Shown here one piece after another: positions 35,310-43,173 of a DNA stretch of 64,000 nt. A model generated the notes under the pieces. It had not been told where the DNA came from, made no database searches, and saw nothing but the letters and a program-made list of their open reading frames with translations. Source of the DNA: Mycobacterium syngnathidarum (GTDB lineage Bacteria; Actinomycetota; Actinomycetes; Mycobacteriales; Mycobacteriaceae). A program made the translations under genes and the position numbers. Each line of letters opens with the position of its first letter. Positions within the stretch are counted from its first letter, which is position 1. Location of the stretch: positions 1-64,000 of the forward strand of contig NZ_MLCL01000076.1 in NCBI RefSeq assembly GCF_001942625.1, written 5' to 3'.

Positions 35310-36213
35310 ACAGTGCGATCGGGGCGAGGGCGATCGCGGACATGGACCCGAAAAGGCTTGCACGCGCACCGAACCGGGTCCACGGTGCGGCTGGCGCGGC
35401 AAGACGTTCAGCACGGTTCAGCAACGCCACGTCGGCGGCGCCGAGTGCCTGCGCAGGCGTGGCGCCGGCGAGAGCCATCAGTCCGGTCAGCAGCGTGTGC
35501 TCTCCGAATTGGCGCGCCGCCGTGTCGTCGGCGCACATTTCCAGCAGCCGCGCGACATCTGCGGCCCCGCGGGTCATGAGCTTGACCCGCGGGAACACCA
35601 TGGCCAAGCCCCGCAAGACCGTAACGATTTTCGGATGATGCCCGTCCAGGTGCGCCCGCTCGTGGGCGAGGACCGCCTGCAGCTCGTCGTTGCCGAGTGC
35701 GGCGATGGCGCCGGTGGTCACTACGATCGCAGGCGGCGCTCCGGCCACACAGTATGCGGTGCGCTCATCGGAATCGACGATGAACACATCTTGCCGGTCG
35801 CCCGGACGCCCCACGAGCCGGACGGCCTGAGCGTGGCTATGGGCATGGGCGCGCATGCGTCGAACGGCTCGTAACGCCTTCAACCCGAGACCGACAGCCG
35901 CCGCGATCAACACGACCGCACCGATCACGACCGAAGCCTGCGCCGCGAAGCCGGCGCGCCCGGCCGCTATGTCGCAGAGCAACTCCACGCACGACGCGAA
36001 CAGCGACCTGCGCTGACCAGAGTGGAACACCACGTCACCGATCGCCGACACCGGAATCACGATCCAGGTGGCCAAGACACTGATGATCGCGGTCAACCAA
36101 GCCGCCACGCCGAACCTCGGGGCCGAGCCCCCGCGGGTGAGCCTGTTGAGGAGCCGCGGCGCCACCACTACCATCACCACGCTGTAGATCAGCAGGCCCG
36201 CGGCGAGATTCAC
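35275..36213 (-). CDS. M56 family metallopeptidase, BlaR1-like membrane sensor
   Basis: 312 residues. Hydrophobic segments lie near the N-terminus (LLIYSVVMVVVAPRLLN), at about 40-60, 95-115 and at the C-terminus (LFGSMSAIALAPIALLASGA). The zinc-peptidase motif HERAH is in VLAHERAHLDGHH, and SDERTAYCVAGAPPAIVVTTG precedes it as in BlaR1-type proteases. No penicillin-binding sensor domain follows, as in the mycobacterial BlaR type. The ATG overlaps the BlaI-like stop (ATGA), the usual repressor-protease pair, in which the activated protease leads to loss of the repressor. Confidence 0.87.
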   Translation of the reverse strand: MNLAAGLLIYSVVMVVVAPRLLNRLTRGGSAPRFGVAAWLTAIISVLATWIVIPVSAIGDVVFHSGQRRSLFASCVELLCDIAAGRAGFAAQASVVIGAVVLIAAAVGLGLKALRAVRRMRAHAHSHAQAVRLVGRPGDRQDVFIVDSDERTAYCVAGAPPAIVVTTGAIAALGNDELQAVLAHERAHLDGHHPKIVTVLRGLAMVFPRVKLMTRGAADVARLLEMCADDTAARQFGEHTLLTGLMALAGATPAQALGAADVALLNRAERLAAPAAPWTRFGARASLFGSMSAIALAPIALLASGASGLLCP

Positions 36214-36599
36214 CGCTTCTTCGCCCTTGTCGAGCGTCGGGCCAAGGTGCGTAGCGCGGCACGCAACCGATCGGAATCCTCTGGATCGATCTGCTCGATG
36301 AAGTAGCTGAGCACCAGATCCGAACGACCGCCGCCGTCGAGTGCCTCGCGCATCAACTGCGCGGTGTGCTGCTCGCGGTTCAGGGTCGGCCAGTACCGAT
36401 AGGCACGCCCGTCGCGGTCGCGTTGCAGCCAGCCCTTGGTGTGCAAGTTGTCCATCGTCGACATGACTGTGGTGTAGGCGATCCGGCGCTCCTCGGCGAG
36501 CTCGTCGAACACGTCGCGCACGGTGACCGCTGCATCGCCACGGTTCCAGATGCGATCCATGATCTCAGCTTCGAGTTCGCCGAATCCTCGTACGCGCAC
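36210..36599 (-). CDS. BlaI/MecI/CopY family transcriptional repressor
   Basis: 129 residues. The winged helix reads GELEAEIMDRIWNRG, VRDVFDELAEERRIAYTTVM and STMDNLHTKGWLQRDRDGRA, canonical for BlaI. The C-terminal dimerisation part lacks the CxC metal motif of CopY, so it is BlaI-like and not itself a copper sensor. It is the first gene of the repressor-protease operon. Palindromes at 36677-36702 suggest self-repression; shared sites ahead of the NlpC/P60, L,D-transpeptidase and mmcO genes suggest a local regulon. Confidence 0.9.
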   Translation of the reverse strand: MRVRGFGELEAEIMDRIWNRGDAAVTVRDVFDELAEERRIAYTTVMSTMDNLHTKGWLQRDRDGRAYRYWPTLNREQHTAQLMREALDGGGRSDLVLSYFIEQIDPEDSDRLRAALRTLARRSTRAKKR

Positions 36600-36676
36600 T
36601 ACACCCCTCCACGATCGGTGAGGCGAGCGTACCTCTCGACCGAGCGCCTGGGGTGCCTCGACGCGGCATCGGTACC

Positions 36677-36702
36677 TACTACATAGTCCAGTACGTAGTA
36701 CT
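36677..36702 (-). promoter_or_regulatory. Probable BlaI operators upstream of the BlaI-like gene
   Basis: CTACTACATAGTC is followed directly by AGTACGTAGTACT (AGTAC-GTA-GTACT, perfect arms). Both resemble the TACTA-TAGTA style of BlaI boxes. They lie 78-103 bases before the BlaI-like start and also near the 3' end of mmcO. Confidence 0.7.
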
Positions 36703-36722
36703 CCCCCAATTCGGAAGAATGG

Positions 36723-38213
36723 TCAGCTGCTGTAGTCGAGTCTCGTCATCATTCCGCCCTCTTGGTGATAAGTGTTGTGGCAGTGCAGCATCCACATCCC
36801 CGGGTTGTCGGCGGTGAAGATCACGCGCTGTCGCTGCATCGGCAGCACGACAAGGGTGTCCTTGCGTGCGCCGGGGCGTCCGTGTTCACCGAGCACTTGA
36901 AACGTGTGACCGTGCAGATGCATGGGATGCCACATCATCGTCGAGTTCCGGAAAGTCATCGATACCTGTTGGCCTTCGCGCACGGTCAGGGGCCGCAACT
37001 TCTCGAATGGCCGGCCGTTGATCGTCCAGTCATACCTGGCCATCGAGCCACCCAGCTCGACCGGCAGTTCGACATCAGCGCGCGCAGCCTCAAAGGTCGC
37101 CTCGGGTGTGGCGGTGAAGGAACTCACCGTTCCCAACCGGCCGTGCAGCTGCGGCGGCGCGTAGTCAGGCGGCGGAGTCGAACCGATGGCTGTCACCAAC
37201 AGCGCCCGCGTCGACGCATTCTTCCCCTCAGCAGCCGCCACCAGCGGGAAGACCCCGTCCCCGGCGGTCACCGTCACGTCATATCGCTCGCCCATCCCGA
37301 TCAGGAGCGCGTCCACCTCGCTGGGGACCACCGGGAACCCGTCGGTATGGGTGACGGTCAGACGGTGCCCGGCCAACGCGACCCGGAACGCGGTGTCGGA
37401 GCCGGCATTGATCAACCGGATCCGGACGCGCTGGCCAGGGCGGGCCCGGAAGCTGCTGGGATTCTCGGCATTACGCCCGTTGGCCACATACATCGGATAG
37501 TCGACATCACCGGCGTCACCGCCGAGGGGCGACCCACCTCGGGCACCCATACCCGGCATGTCGTGCCCATCTCCCGACGACATCCGCAGCCGGTCATAGA
37601 TCTGCGCAGGGCTCGGGCCGACACCATCGGTCCAATCGTCGAGCATCACCACCCATTCGGCGTCGTATCGGCCCGGATCTCGGGGGTCGTCAACGATCAA
37701 CGGGAAGTACAGACCGGTGTCCGCATCGAGCCCGGTGTGTGGATGAGCCCAATATGTGCCCGGATGGGGCACCGAGAATCGATAGGTGAAGTCCTTGCCG
37801 TCGGCGATGTCAGGGGTGGCCGGCGCGGCACCGTCCATGTCGTTGCGTAACGCCAACCCGTGCCAGTGCACCGAGGTCGAATGGCCGAGCCGGTTGCGGA
37901 CCGTGACCTCGAGTTCATCGCCGACCGATGCCCGCAGCAGTGGTCCGGGCACGATGTCGTTATAGGCGATGGTGTCGGCAATCGTGCCGCCGAGGTCCAC
38001 CCGCGTGCGCTGGGCGGTCAATGTGGTGGACACCGTGCGCCCGCTGTGCGGCCGACGGGCTTCGGCCATGGAGATCGCGTCTCGGGAATCGACGCGGGTC
38101 GATGTGGCGCCGGCGTCGCGCTGACACCCCACAACAGCTGTGGCACCCAGAGCGGCGGTTGCCGCGAGGAACCCCCGACGGCTGAGCTGAGGCAGATCGG
38201 CGATGTCTGGCAT
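36723..38213 (-). CDS. mmcO: Multicopper oxidase MmcO, Tat-exported lipoprotein
   Basis: 496 residues from ATG 38213, with GGAG five bases upstream; the longer frame to 38315 lacks support. The signal has SRRGFLAA (Tat) and lipobox VVGC, so it is a Tat-exported, lipid-anchored enzyme. Copper ligands are SVHWHGLAL, YWAHPHTGL, HPMHLHGHTF and MLHCHNTYHQEGGM, i.e. the type 1, 2 and 3 sites. AEARRPHSGRTVS after the signal matches the M. tuberculosis MmcO (Rv0846c) pattern. The family oxidises Cu(I) and protects against copper. Unlike the usual RicR/CsoR context, here it neighbours a BlaI-type system with matching palindromes upstream. Confidence 0.92.
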   Translation of the reverse strand: MPDIADLPQLSRRGFLAATAALGATAVVGCQRDAGATSTRVDSRDAISMAEARRPHSGRTVSTTLTAQRTRVDLGGTIADTIAYNDIVPGPLLRASVGDELEVTVRNRLGHSTSVHWHGLALRNDMDGAAPATPDIADGKDFTYRFSVPHPGTYWAHPHTGLDADTGLYFPLIVDDPRDPGRYDAEWVVMLDDWTDGVGPSPAQIYDRLRMSSGDGHDMPGMGARGGSPLGGDAGDVDYPMYVANGRNAENPSSFRARPGQRVRIRLINAGSDTAFRVALAGHRLTVTHTDGFPVVPSEVDALLIGMGERYDVTVTAGDGVFPLVAAAEGKNASTRALLVTAIGSTPPPDYAPPQLHGRLGTVSSFTATPEATFEAARADVELPVELGGSMARYDWTINGRPFEKLRPLTVREGQQVSMTFRNSTMMWHPMHLHGHTFQVLGEHGRPGARKDTLVVLPMQRQRVIFTADNPGMWMLHCHNTYHQEGGMMTRLDYSS

Positions 38214-38332
38214 GTTCTCCACCCTCGTCACCCACATCGGTGGATCGGTATGGATTGTGTGAAGGTTCGTTGAAGTTTTTCGGCCGTCGCCTACATGACG
38301 CGAATCGACACTCATATCGAACTCACAACAAC

Positions 38333-38368
38333 CTACGTACTGCCCACGTATTGGAAAACTACGTATTA
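38333..38368 (-). promoter_or_regulatory. Probable BlaI operators upstream of mmcO
   Basis: CTACGTACTGCCCACGTA (38333-38350) and CTACGTATTA (38359-38368) each carry the CTACGTA core seen upstream of the NlpC/P60, BlaI-like and transpeptidase genes. Confidence 0.6.
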
Positions 38369-38507
38369 CCAGGTCCAGCAGCCGCCGCGACGACAGTTAT
38401 GCGCAGACATTTACAGATTCTTCACAAATGCCATGGAAAACAAACGCTTTCACGCTGGCGACGGGGACCTCAGCAACGACCGGACTCACCACCGGTAACT
38501 ACTATCC

Positions 38508-38523
38508 ACGTACGTAGCTAGTA
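38508..38523 (+). promoter_or_regulatory. Probable BlaI-type operator upstream of the L,D-transpeptidase gene
   Basis: ACGTACGTAGCTAGTA matches the NlpC/P60 upstream site at 34430-34445 in 15 of 16 bases. It lies within a wider inverted repeat, CTACTA at 38499-38504 and TAGTAG at 38519-38524. Confidence 0.7.
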
Positions 38524-38592
38524 GAGTGGATCACGTCATTCATCCGCCCGGGCGGGCGTGGTCATCAACGACACCTCATCGATGGAGGCCCA

Positions 38593-39528
38593 GTGCAACA
38601 CCGGACCAGACACCTGTGGATCGCCGCGATCGCGGCAACTGCCACGGTCACCGCGTCAGCGGTGACCGGAGCTTCGGCCCTGGCGGAGCCGGCTGGACCG
38701 GCGGGGCCGCCCGTCGAACCGGTTCCGCATTTCGGCCCGCCAGAGAACTCCTGGCTCGACCTGTCCGGCCAAGCGGCCAACGTCGGCGTCCCGGCCGGGC
38801 AGAATCCGTTGCCGTTCAGTGGTGAGCCGCCATTTCTGCCACCCGCGTTCAACCCCACCAACGGGTCGACGGTTGGCGTCGCGAAGCCGATCTACATCAA
38901 CTTCCAACGGCCGATCGCCGACCGTCAGCTGGCCGAGGATGCGATTCACATCTCCTCCAACCCGCCGGTGCCCGGAAAGTTCTATTGGATGAGCAACACC
39001 CAGGTACGTTGGCGGCCAATCGATTTCTGGCCGTCCGGCACAGTGGTGAACATTGACGCCGCAGGCACGAAGTCCAGTTTTCGGGTTGGCGATGCGCTGG
39101 TGGCCACCATCGACGACGACACTCATCAAATGCAGATCCACCGTAATGGCGTGCTGGAAAAGACCTTTCCCGTGTCACTCGGGAAGCCAGGTTACGAAAC
39201 CCCCAACGGCACCTACTACGTCCTGGAAAAGTTCCCCGACATCGTCATGGACTCGTCAACCTACGGTGTCCCGGTGAACTCGGCCGAAGGCTACAAGCTC
39301 AAGGTCAAAAATGCCGTCCGCCTCAGCAATACCGGCATTTTCGCGCACAGCGCCCCATGGTCCGTTTCTGATCAGGGCAAACGCAATGTGAGTCACGGCT
39401 GCCCCAACCTCAGCCCGGCGAACGCGCAATGGTTCTTCGACCACTTCGGCAGCGGTGATCCCGTCGTCGTGAAGAACTCCGTCGGCCTCTACAACCAGAA
39501 CGACGGGGCGAACGACTGGCAGATCTGA
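38593..39528 (+). CDS. Secreted L,D-transpeptidase (YkuD domain with Ig-like domain)
   Basis: 311 residues from GTG 38593, with GGAGG four bases upstream. A signal peptide ([18 protein letters not shown]) ends near ALA. Residues 90-160 form an Ig-like domain ([19 protein letters not shown]), followed by the YkuD catalytic domain at 170-300 with His252 in FAHSAPWS and the nucleophile Cys270 in [10 protein letters not shown]. Such enzymes form 3-3 cross-links in mycobacterial peptidoglycan and resist most beta-lactams. The upstream operator-like site ties it to the BlaI-like repressor, which makes sense if cell-wall stress is the signal. Confidence 0.9.
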   Translation: MQHRTRHLWIAAIAATATVTASAVTGASALAEPAGPAGPPVEPVPHFGPPENSWLDLSGQAANVGVPAGQNPLPFSGEPPFLPPAFNPTNGSTVGVAKPIYINFQRPIADRQLAEDAIHISSNPPVPGKFYWMSNTQVRWRPIDFWPSGTVVNIDAAGTKSSFRVGDALVATIDDDTHQMQIHRNGVLEKTFPVSLGKPGYETPNGTYYVLEKFPDIVMDSSTYGVPVNSAEGYKLKVKNAVRLSNTGIFAHSAPWSVSDQGKRNVSHGCPNLSPANAQWFFDHFGSGDPVVVKNSVGLYNQNDGANDWQI

Positions 39529-39633
39529 CCGGGTCGTGTTTTTCGTTGGCGTAATCGGGTTTACGGCTGCTACATGCTGGATAGCCAGAGGGTCCGGCGA
39601 AATTCATCGCATACAGATTGGAGGTCTACGACC

Positions 39634-39924
39634 ATGAAGATCGCCAAGATCATTGCCGGCGCAGCGATTGCAGGTGGGATGGCGGCGGGTGCCGCCGGGA
39701 TGAGCGCGGCCACCGCCGGCGCCGCCCCAGGATACGCACCGGCACCCCATCAGCCCATGATCGCAACGACCCTTCCCGGCGGACCCAATCCCGGCTCGCC
39801 ACCCGCGTGGGCACCGCCGGCACCGGCCCAGCCGACGTGGGGCGCCGGCAACCCCCAAGTCTGGGATGAGGGCTGGCAGCACTGGGGCATCTGGATGAAC
39901 GGCGTGTTCGTACCGACGTTCTGA
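39634..39924 (+). CDS. Small secreted proline-rich protein
   Basis: 96 residues from ATG 39634, with GGAGG upstream. The signal peptide is MKIAKIIAGAAIAGGMAAGA with cleavage near AGA-AP. The mature part is proline-rich (GSPPAWAPPAPAQPTWG) and ends in an aromatic tail, WGIWMNGVFVPTF. A similar aromatic tail (WGFWFLGTWIPL) ends the small secreted protein at 41628. Function unknown; probably cell-envelope or secreted. It follows the transpeptidase gene by 105 bases in the same direction. Confidence 0.75.
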   Translation: MKIAKIIAGAAIAGGMAAGAAGMSAATAGAAPGYAPAPHQPMIATTLPGGPNPGSPPAWAPPAPAQPTWGAGNPQVWDEGWQHWGIWMNGVFVPTF

Positions 39925-40009
39925 CTCGGCCCGGCCCCGCTCCGCGAGCCCTTGCCGCGGGGCGGGACTGTCGACGGGCCGGTGAACGGACGCCCGTAGG
40001 TTGGTCGGC

Positions 40010-40861
40010 ATGACCGAACTGGAACTGAGGGAAATAGCGACGTCCGCAGGCGTCCTGCGGTACTACGACACCGGGGACGGGCCGGCGCTGCTGTTCCTGC
40101 ACGGCTCGGGGCCCGGGGTCACCGGCTGGCGTAATTTCCGTGGGATCCTTCCCACGTTTGCCGCGCAATTCCGTTGCCTGATACTGGAATTCCCGGGATT
40201 CGGCGTCACAGACGACCTCGGCGGTCATCCGATGGTCACCGCTCAGGGTGTGGTGGCCCCATTCGTCGAGGCCCTGGGCCTCGACCGCGTGCACATCGTC
40301 GGCAACTCGATGGGTGGCGGTGTGGGCGTCAACTTCGCCATCCGGCAACCGGACCGCATCGGCAAACTCGTCACCATCGGTGGCATCGGGACCAACCTGT
40401 TCAGCCCGGGCCCCAGCGAGGGCATCCGCCTGCTGCAGGAATTCACCGAAGATCCGACCCGCCAGCGTCTGGTCGACTGGCTGAACTCGATGGTGTTCGA
40501 CCCGGCACTCGTCACAGACGAACTCATAGAACAACGGTGGGAATTGGCCACCGACCCCACGGCACTGGCGGCCGCCAAGCGGATGTACGGCAAGGCGGCG
40601 TTCGCGGCAATGATGGCCGCCATGCGTGCGTCCGACGCCCCGATGCCTTGGGCGCAGATGCACAAGGTCGCCGCCCCCACTCTGCTGACCTGGGGTCGAG
40701 ATGACCGGGTTAGCCCGCTCGACATGGCGCTGATTCCTATGCGGACGATCCCCAACGCCGAGCTGCACGTGTTCCCCAACTGTGGGCATTGGGCGATGAT
40801 CGAGGCCAGGGAAGCCTTCGAGCAGACCGTGCTCGGATTCCTCACCCGGACCCGGGCTTGA
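40010..40861 (+). CDS. Alpha/beta-fold hydrolase (C-C bond hydrolase-like)
   Basis: 283 residues from ATG 40010. The oxyanion segment is LFLHGSGPGVTGWRNFRG, the nucleophile elbow is VGNSMGGGVG (Ser), the acid is in WGRDDRVSPLDMA and the His in NCGHWAMIEA. HGSGPG and GNSMGG are typical of the meta-cleavage product hydrolase group (HsaD/BphD-like), which hydrolyse C-C bonds of ring-cleavage products. No ring-cleaving dioxygenase is nearby, so another ester substrate is also possible. Confidence 0.85.
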   Translation: MTELELREIATSAGVLRYYDTGDGPALLFLHGSGPGVTGWRNFRGILPTFAAQFRCLILEFPGFGVTDDLGGHPMVTAQGVVAPFVEALGLDRVHIVGNSMGGGVGVNFAIRQPDRIGKLVTIGGIGTNLFSPGPSEGIRLLQEFTEDPTRQRLVDWLNSMVFDPALVTDELIEQRWELATDPTALAAAKRMYGKAAFAAMMAAMRASDAPMPWAQMHKVAAPTLLTWGRDDRVSPLDMALIPMRTIPNAELHVFPNCGHWAMIEAREAFEQTVLGFLTRTRA

Positions 40862-40881
40862 AATTCATCATTGAATCTGTG

Positions 40882-40895
40882 ATACAGCTCTGTAT
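40882..40895. promoter_or_regulatory. Palindromic site, probable TetR operator
   Basis: ATACAG-CT-CTGTAT is a perfect palindrome 74 bases before the NTF2-like gene at 40969. It has the form ATAC-N6-GTAT, the same as the site at 51835-51848 between the TetR and Rieske oxygenase genes. Confidence 0.6.
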
Positions 40896-40968
40896 ATTAG
40901 TGGTGTGCGCCACACCACACGCGCTGGCCGGCCTCGCGCTACCACTCCTCCAATGAACAAGGACTGCA

Positions 40969-41490
40969 ATGGATCTCGTGGACCGAATCGCCAAACACCG
41001 CCGCATGGCGGAGAGCTACCGGGACAAGTATGTGCTGCGGAAAGTCCAGGAAGGCGAGTCGTACGACGAGTGGGAGTTCACTGACGACGCCGTGTACACC
41101 TCGCCCTACTTCGTGGCCGGGCAAGAACTCGTGCTCAAGGATGTCGCAACCTCGTTCGATGTGGCCGCCACCGTCGAGGCCAAGGCCTATTCAGTGGTTT
41201 TCCCCGATTGGAAACCCGTCGACCACAAGTTCTGGCCCGCCGAGAACGGCCTCGTAATGCGTTACCGCTGGGAGGGCACCACCGCCGAGGGCCAGACCAT
41301 GGGCTTCTATTCGATCAGCTTCATCGACACCAACGACGACGGGCAGATCACCCACTGGTCGACCTACGTCAACGACGAGGAGTACGGCCCGTTCCTCGAA
41401 AAGGCCATCGGCGCCCGTGGGCCCTTCCATGGCGACGAATACATGGAGGCCCTGGCCCGCCACTTCGAAAAACACAACCTGACCTGGTGA
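40969..41490 (+). CDS. NTF2-like (SnoaL-type) protein
   Basis: 173 residues. The fold is suggested by a helical start (RIAKHRRMAESYRDKYVL), EWEFTDDAVYTSPYF, then MRYRWEGTTAEGQTMGFYS and FIDTNDDGQITHWSTYV, the typical curved sheet of ketosteroid isomerase/SnoaL-like proteins. ATG 40969 has AAGGA upstream. Such proteins act as isomerases, dehydratases or binding proteins for small hydrophobic molecules. The shared palindrome links it to the TetR/Rieske locus 11 kb away, where another NTF2-like protein is encoded. Confidence 0.75.
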   Translation: MDLVDRIAKHRRMAESYRDKYVLRKVQEGESYDEWEFTDDAVYTSPYFVAGQELVLKDVATSFDVAATVEAKAYSVVFPDWKPVDHKFWPAENGLVMRYRWEGTTAEGQTMGFYSISFIDTNDDGQITHWSTYVNDEEYGPFLEKAIGARGPFHGDEYMEALARHFEKHNLTW

Positions 41491-41627
41491 GCGCAGACCG
41501 GTTGTCGATCCGTTGTCGATCGCACAGCCCATCCCCACAGCAGGCACAGGGCAAACCCATCCGGCCTAAATAGCTTTGCTTCCCGTGCGGCGCCGATCGC
41601 CGCACCTTTCAGAAACGGAGCAAAGCA

Positions 41628-41933
41628 ATGGGTTTCAAGAAATCCGTGGGCGTATCCGCGTTGACGGCAGGAATCGGCACCGCCGGGTTGTTGGGTCTCG
41701 GCATCGGTACCGCCGGCGCCGATCCCGGCCCGGGCTGCGGCCGGCCGGGTGCGCCGTGTGAGCACCGCGACGACCGCGGGCCTCAGCGCAATGACTGGCA
41801 CGGCCGGGGTGTCGATCAGGGCCGGCGCGACCATCAGCCATTCGAATGGAACGGGCAGCGGGTGACCCCGATGCCTGCCGGAGATGGCCGCGGTTGGGGT
41901 TTCTGGTTCCTCGGCACCTGGATTCCGTTGTAA
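41628..41933 (+). CDS. Small secreted protein with aromatic C-terminal tail
   Basis: 101 residues. GGAG precedes ATG 41628. The signal peptide MGFKKSVGVSALTAGIGTAG runs to about AGA-DP. The mature protein has two cysteines close together (CGRPGAPCEHRDD), a charged histidine/arginine-rich middle and the tail RGWGFWFLGTWIPL. The tail resembles that of the 96-residue secreted protein at 39634. It probably works in the cell envelope; function unknown. Confidence 0.72.
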   Translation: MGFKKSVGVSALTAGIGTAGLLGLGIGTAGADPGPGCGRPGAPCEHRDDRGPQRNDWHGRGVDQGRRDHQPFEWNGQRVTPMPAGDGRGWGFWFLGTWIPL

Positions 41934-41944
41934 CCGAACCGATT

Positions 41945-41979
41945 TCTGGTGGGGCACCATCCCCAAGTGCCCCACCAGA
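41945..41979 (+). terminator. Strong hairpin after the small secreted protein gene
   Basis: TCTGGTGGGGCAC (41945-41957) pairs perfectly with GTGCCCCACCAGA (41967-41979) over a nine-base loop. It lies 12 bases after the stop at 41933. There is no T-tract, as is usual for mycobacterial hairpin terminators. Confidence 0.75.
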
Positions 41980-41995
41980 TACCGGGATCCGATGC

Positions 41996-42196
41996 TCAAC
42001 GGGAAGTCGGGCACACCGCTTTCACCGCGCCGTGCCCCGAACATCTTCTGGCCCAATCCCGGTCATCAAATGTTCGTTCCCGCACACACCTGATGATTGG
42101 TACCGCACCCTGCTCGTGCGCTGCAACCGTGCAGGCGTCGATCGGCGCCACGTTGCCGTCACAAGTTGGGCACCGGAAGGTCACGGCCGCCGACAC
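41996..42196 (-). CDS. Possible small zinc-ribbon-like protein
   Basis: A minus-strand frame from GTG 42196 reads VSAAVTFRCPTCDGNVAPID and later AVPIIRCVRERTFDDRDW, with a CPTC pair and two more cysteines (CTVAAHEQG, IIRC) at a zinc-ribbon-like spacing. The composition is more protein-like than the usual shadow frames. The ribosome site is weak (GAGGCGA). It could be a small gene or a decayed one. Confidence 0.3.
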   Translation of the reverse strand: MSAAVTFRCPTCDGNVAPIDACTVAAHEQGAVPIIRCVRERTFDDRDWARRCSGHGAVKAVCPTSR

Positions 42197-42309
42197 CACT
42201 CGCCTCGCGGGATCGCCTGGCAAACAACCGCTCTCGCCAAGGAGGGTGTTCCCGGACCGGAAGCACTCCACCTACCGCCGGCCCCGCCCGGCTTGGCATG
42301 ATGCACGGT

Positions 42310-43158
42310 ATGGATCAATACCGGCGCGGGGAGTTCGTTTTCGACGTCATCGATCGCGGGCCGGCCGACGGACCGGTGGTCGTGCTGCTTCATGGCTTTC
42401 CGCAACAGAACACCAGTTGGGAGCCGATCATCCCGCTGCTCACCGCGCAGGGCTTCCGCTGTCTGGCGCCCAATCAGCGCGGATATTCGCCCGGCGCCCG
42501 GCCGCGTCGTCGTCGCGACTATCGCGGGACCGAGCTGGTGGAGGACGTCCTCGCGCTGATCGACGCCAGCGGCGCCGATCGGGTCCATCTGATGGGACAC
42601 GACTGGGGTGCCGCCGTGGCGTGGAGCGTGGCCGGTGCGGCGCCCGAGAAGCTGGCTTCGTTGTCGGCGTTGTCGGTGCCCCACCCGATCGCGTTTCTGC
42701 GGTCGCTGCTCACCAGTCGGCAGGGCCTGGCGTCGTGGTACATGTACGTCAATCAATTGCCGTGGGTGTCCGAACGGCTCATGCTCGGGCGCGACGGCAA
42801 AGGCAAAGCAATCGCCAGATCCTTGATCTCCAGCGGGCTGCCATCCGAGGCAGCCGAACGTGACGCCCGGGCCATGGCCGAACCCGGGGCCCTGACCGCG
42901 GCGCTGAACTGGTATCGCGCCATGCCGTTGAGCCGGTCGGGCCTGGGCGAAGCGCAGAGCATCACGGTGCCGACCCTCTACGTCTGGAGTGACCGCGATA
43001 TCGCGATCAAGGCCAAGCCCGCGCGCGACACCGCCAAGTACGTGAGCGGACCCTACCGATTCGAAACCCTCGCCGGCGTCTCACACTGGCTGCCGGAAGA
43101 AAAACCCGCGGAGATTGCCGAAATGTTCCTGCAGTGGTCCACAGCGCATCCGGTTTGA
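42310..43158 (+). CDS. Alpha/beta-fold hydrolase, epoxide hydrolase type
   Basis: 282 residues from ATG 42310 (ATGs at 42298 and 42301 are alternatives; none has a good ribosome site). VVVLLHGFPQQNTSWEPIIP gives the HGFP oxyanion motif, and the nucleophile elbow LMGHDWGAAVAW carries Asp, as in epoxide hydrolases and haloalkane dehalogenases. The acid is in WSDRDIAIKAK and the His in GVSHWLPEEKP. It precedes the dehydrogenase gene by 15 bases and is likely co-transcribed with it. Confidence 0.85.
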   Translation: MDQYRRGEFVFDVIDRGPADGPVVVLLHGFPQQNTSWEPIIPLLTAQGFRCLAPNQRGYSPGARPRRRRDYRGTELVEDVLALIDASGADRVHLMGHDWGAAVAWSVAGAAPEKLASLSALSVPHPIAFLRSLLTSRQGLASWYMYVNQLPWVSERLMLGRDGKGKAIARSLISSGLPSEAAERDARAMAEPGALTAALNWYRAMPLSRSGLGEAQSITVPTLYVWSDRDIAIKAKPARDTAKYVSGPYRFETLAGVSHWLPEEKPAEIAEMFLQWSTAHPV

Positions 43159-43173
43159 GCGGAGGATGACGGT

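Larger units (their letters stand above)
38214..38592. other. Divergent control region between mmcO and L,D-transpeptidase genes
   Basis: 379 bases without a supported gene. It is AT-richer than the flanks and contains several TACGTA-type palindromes: 38333-38350 and 38359-38368 on the mmcO side, 38508-38523 on the transpeptidase side. The two groups are about 140 bases apart, which would allow separate or looped repression of the two divergent promoters. Confidence 0.65.
41934..42309. other. Intergenic region, 376 bases, with terminator and a possible small antisense ORF
   Basis: The left end holds the hairpin at 41945-41979. The minus strand carries a short frame (41996-42196) with a CPTC motif that may be a small zinc-ribbon protein. 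The plus strand upstream of the hydrolase shows GGAGGGTG at about 42240 but no gene attached to it. Otherwise nothing recognisable. Confidence 0.5.
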
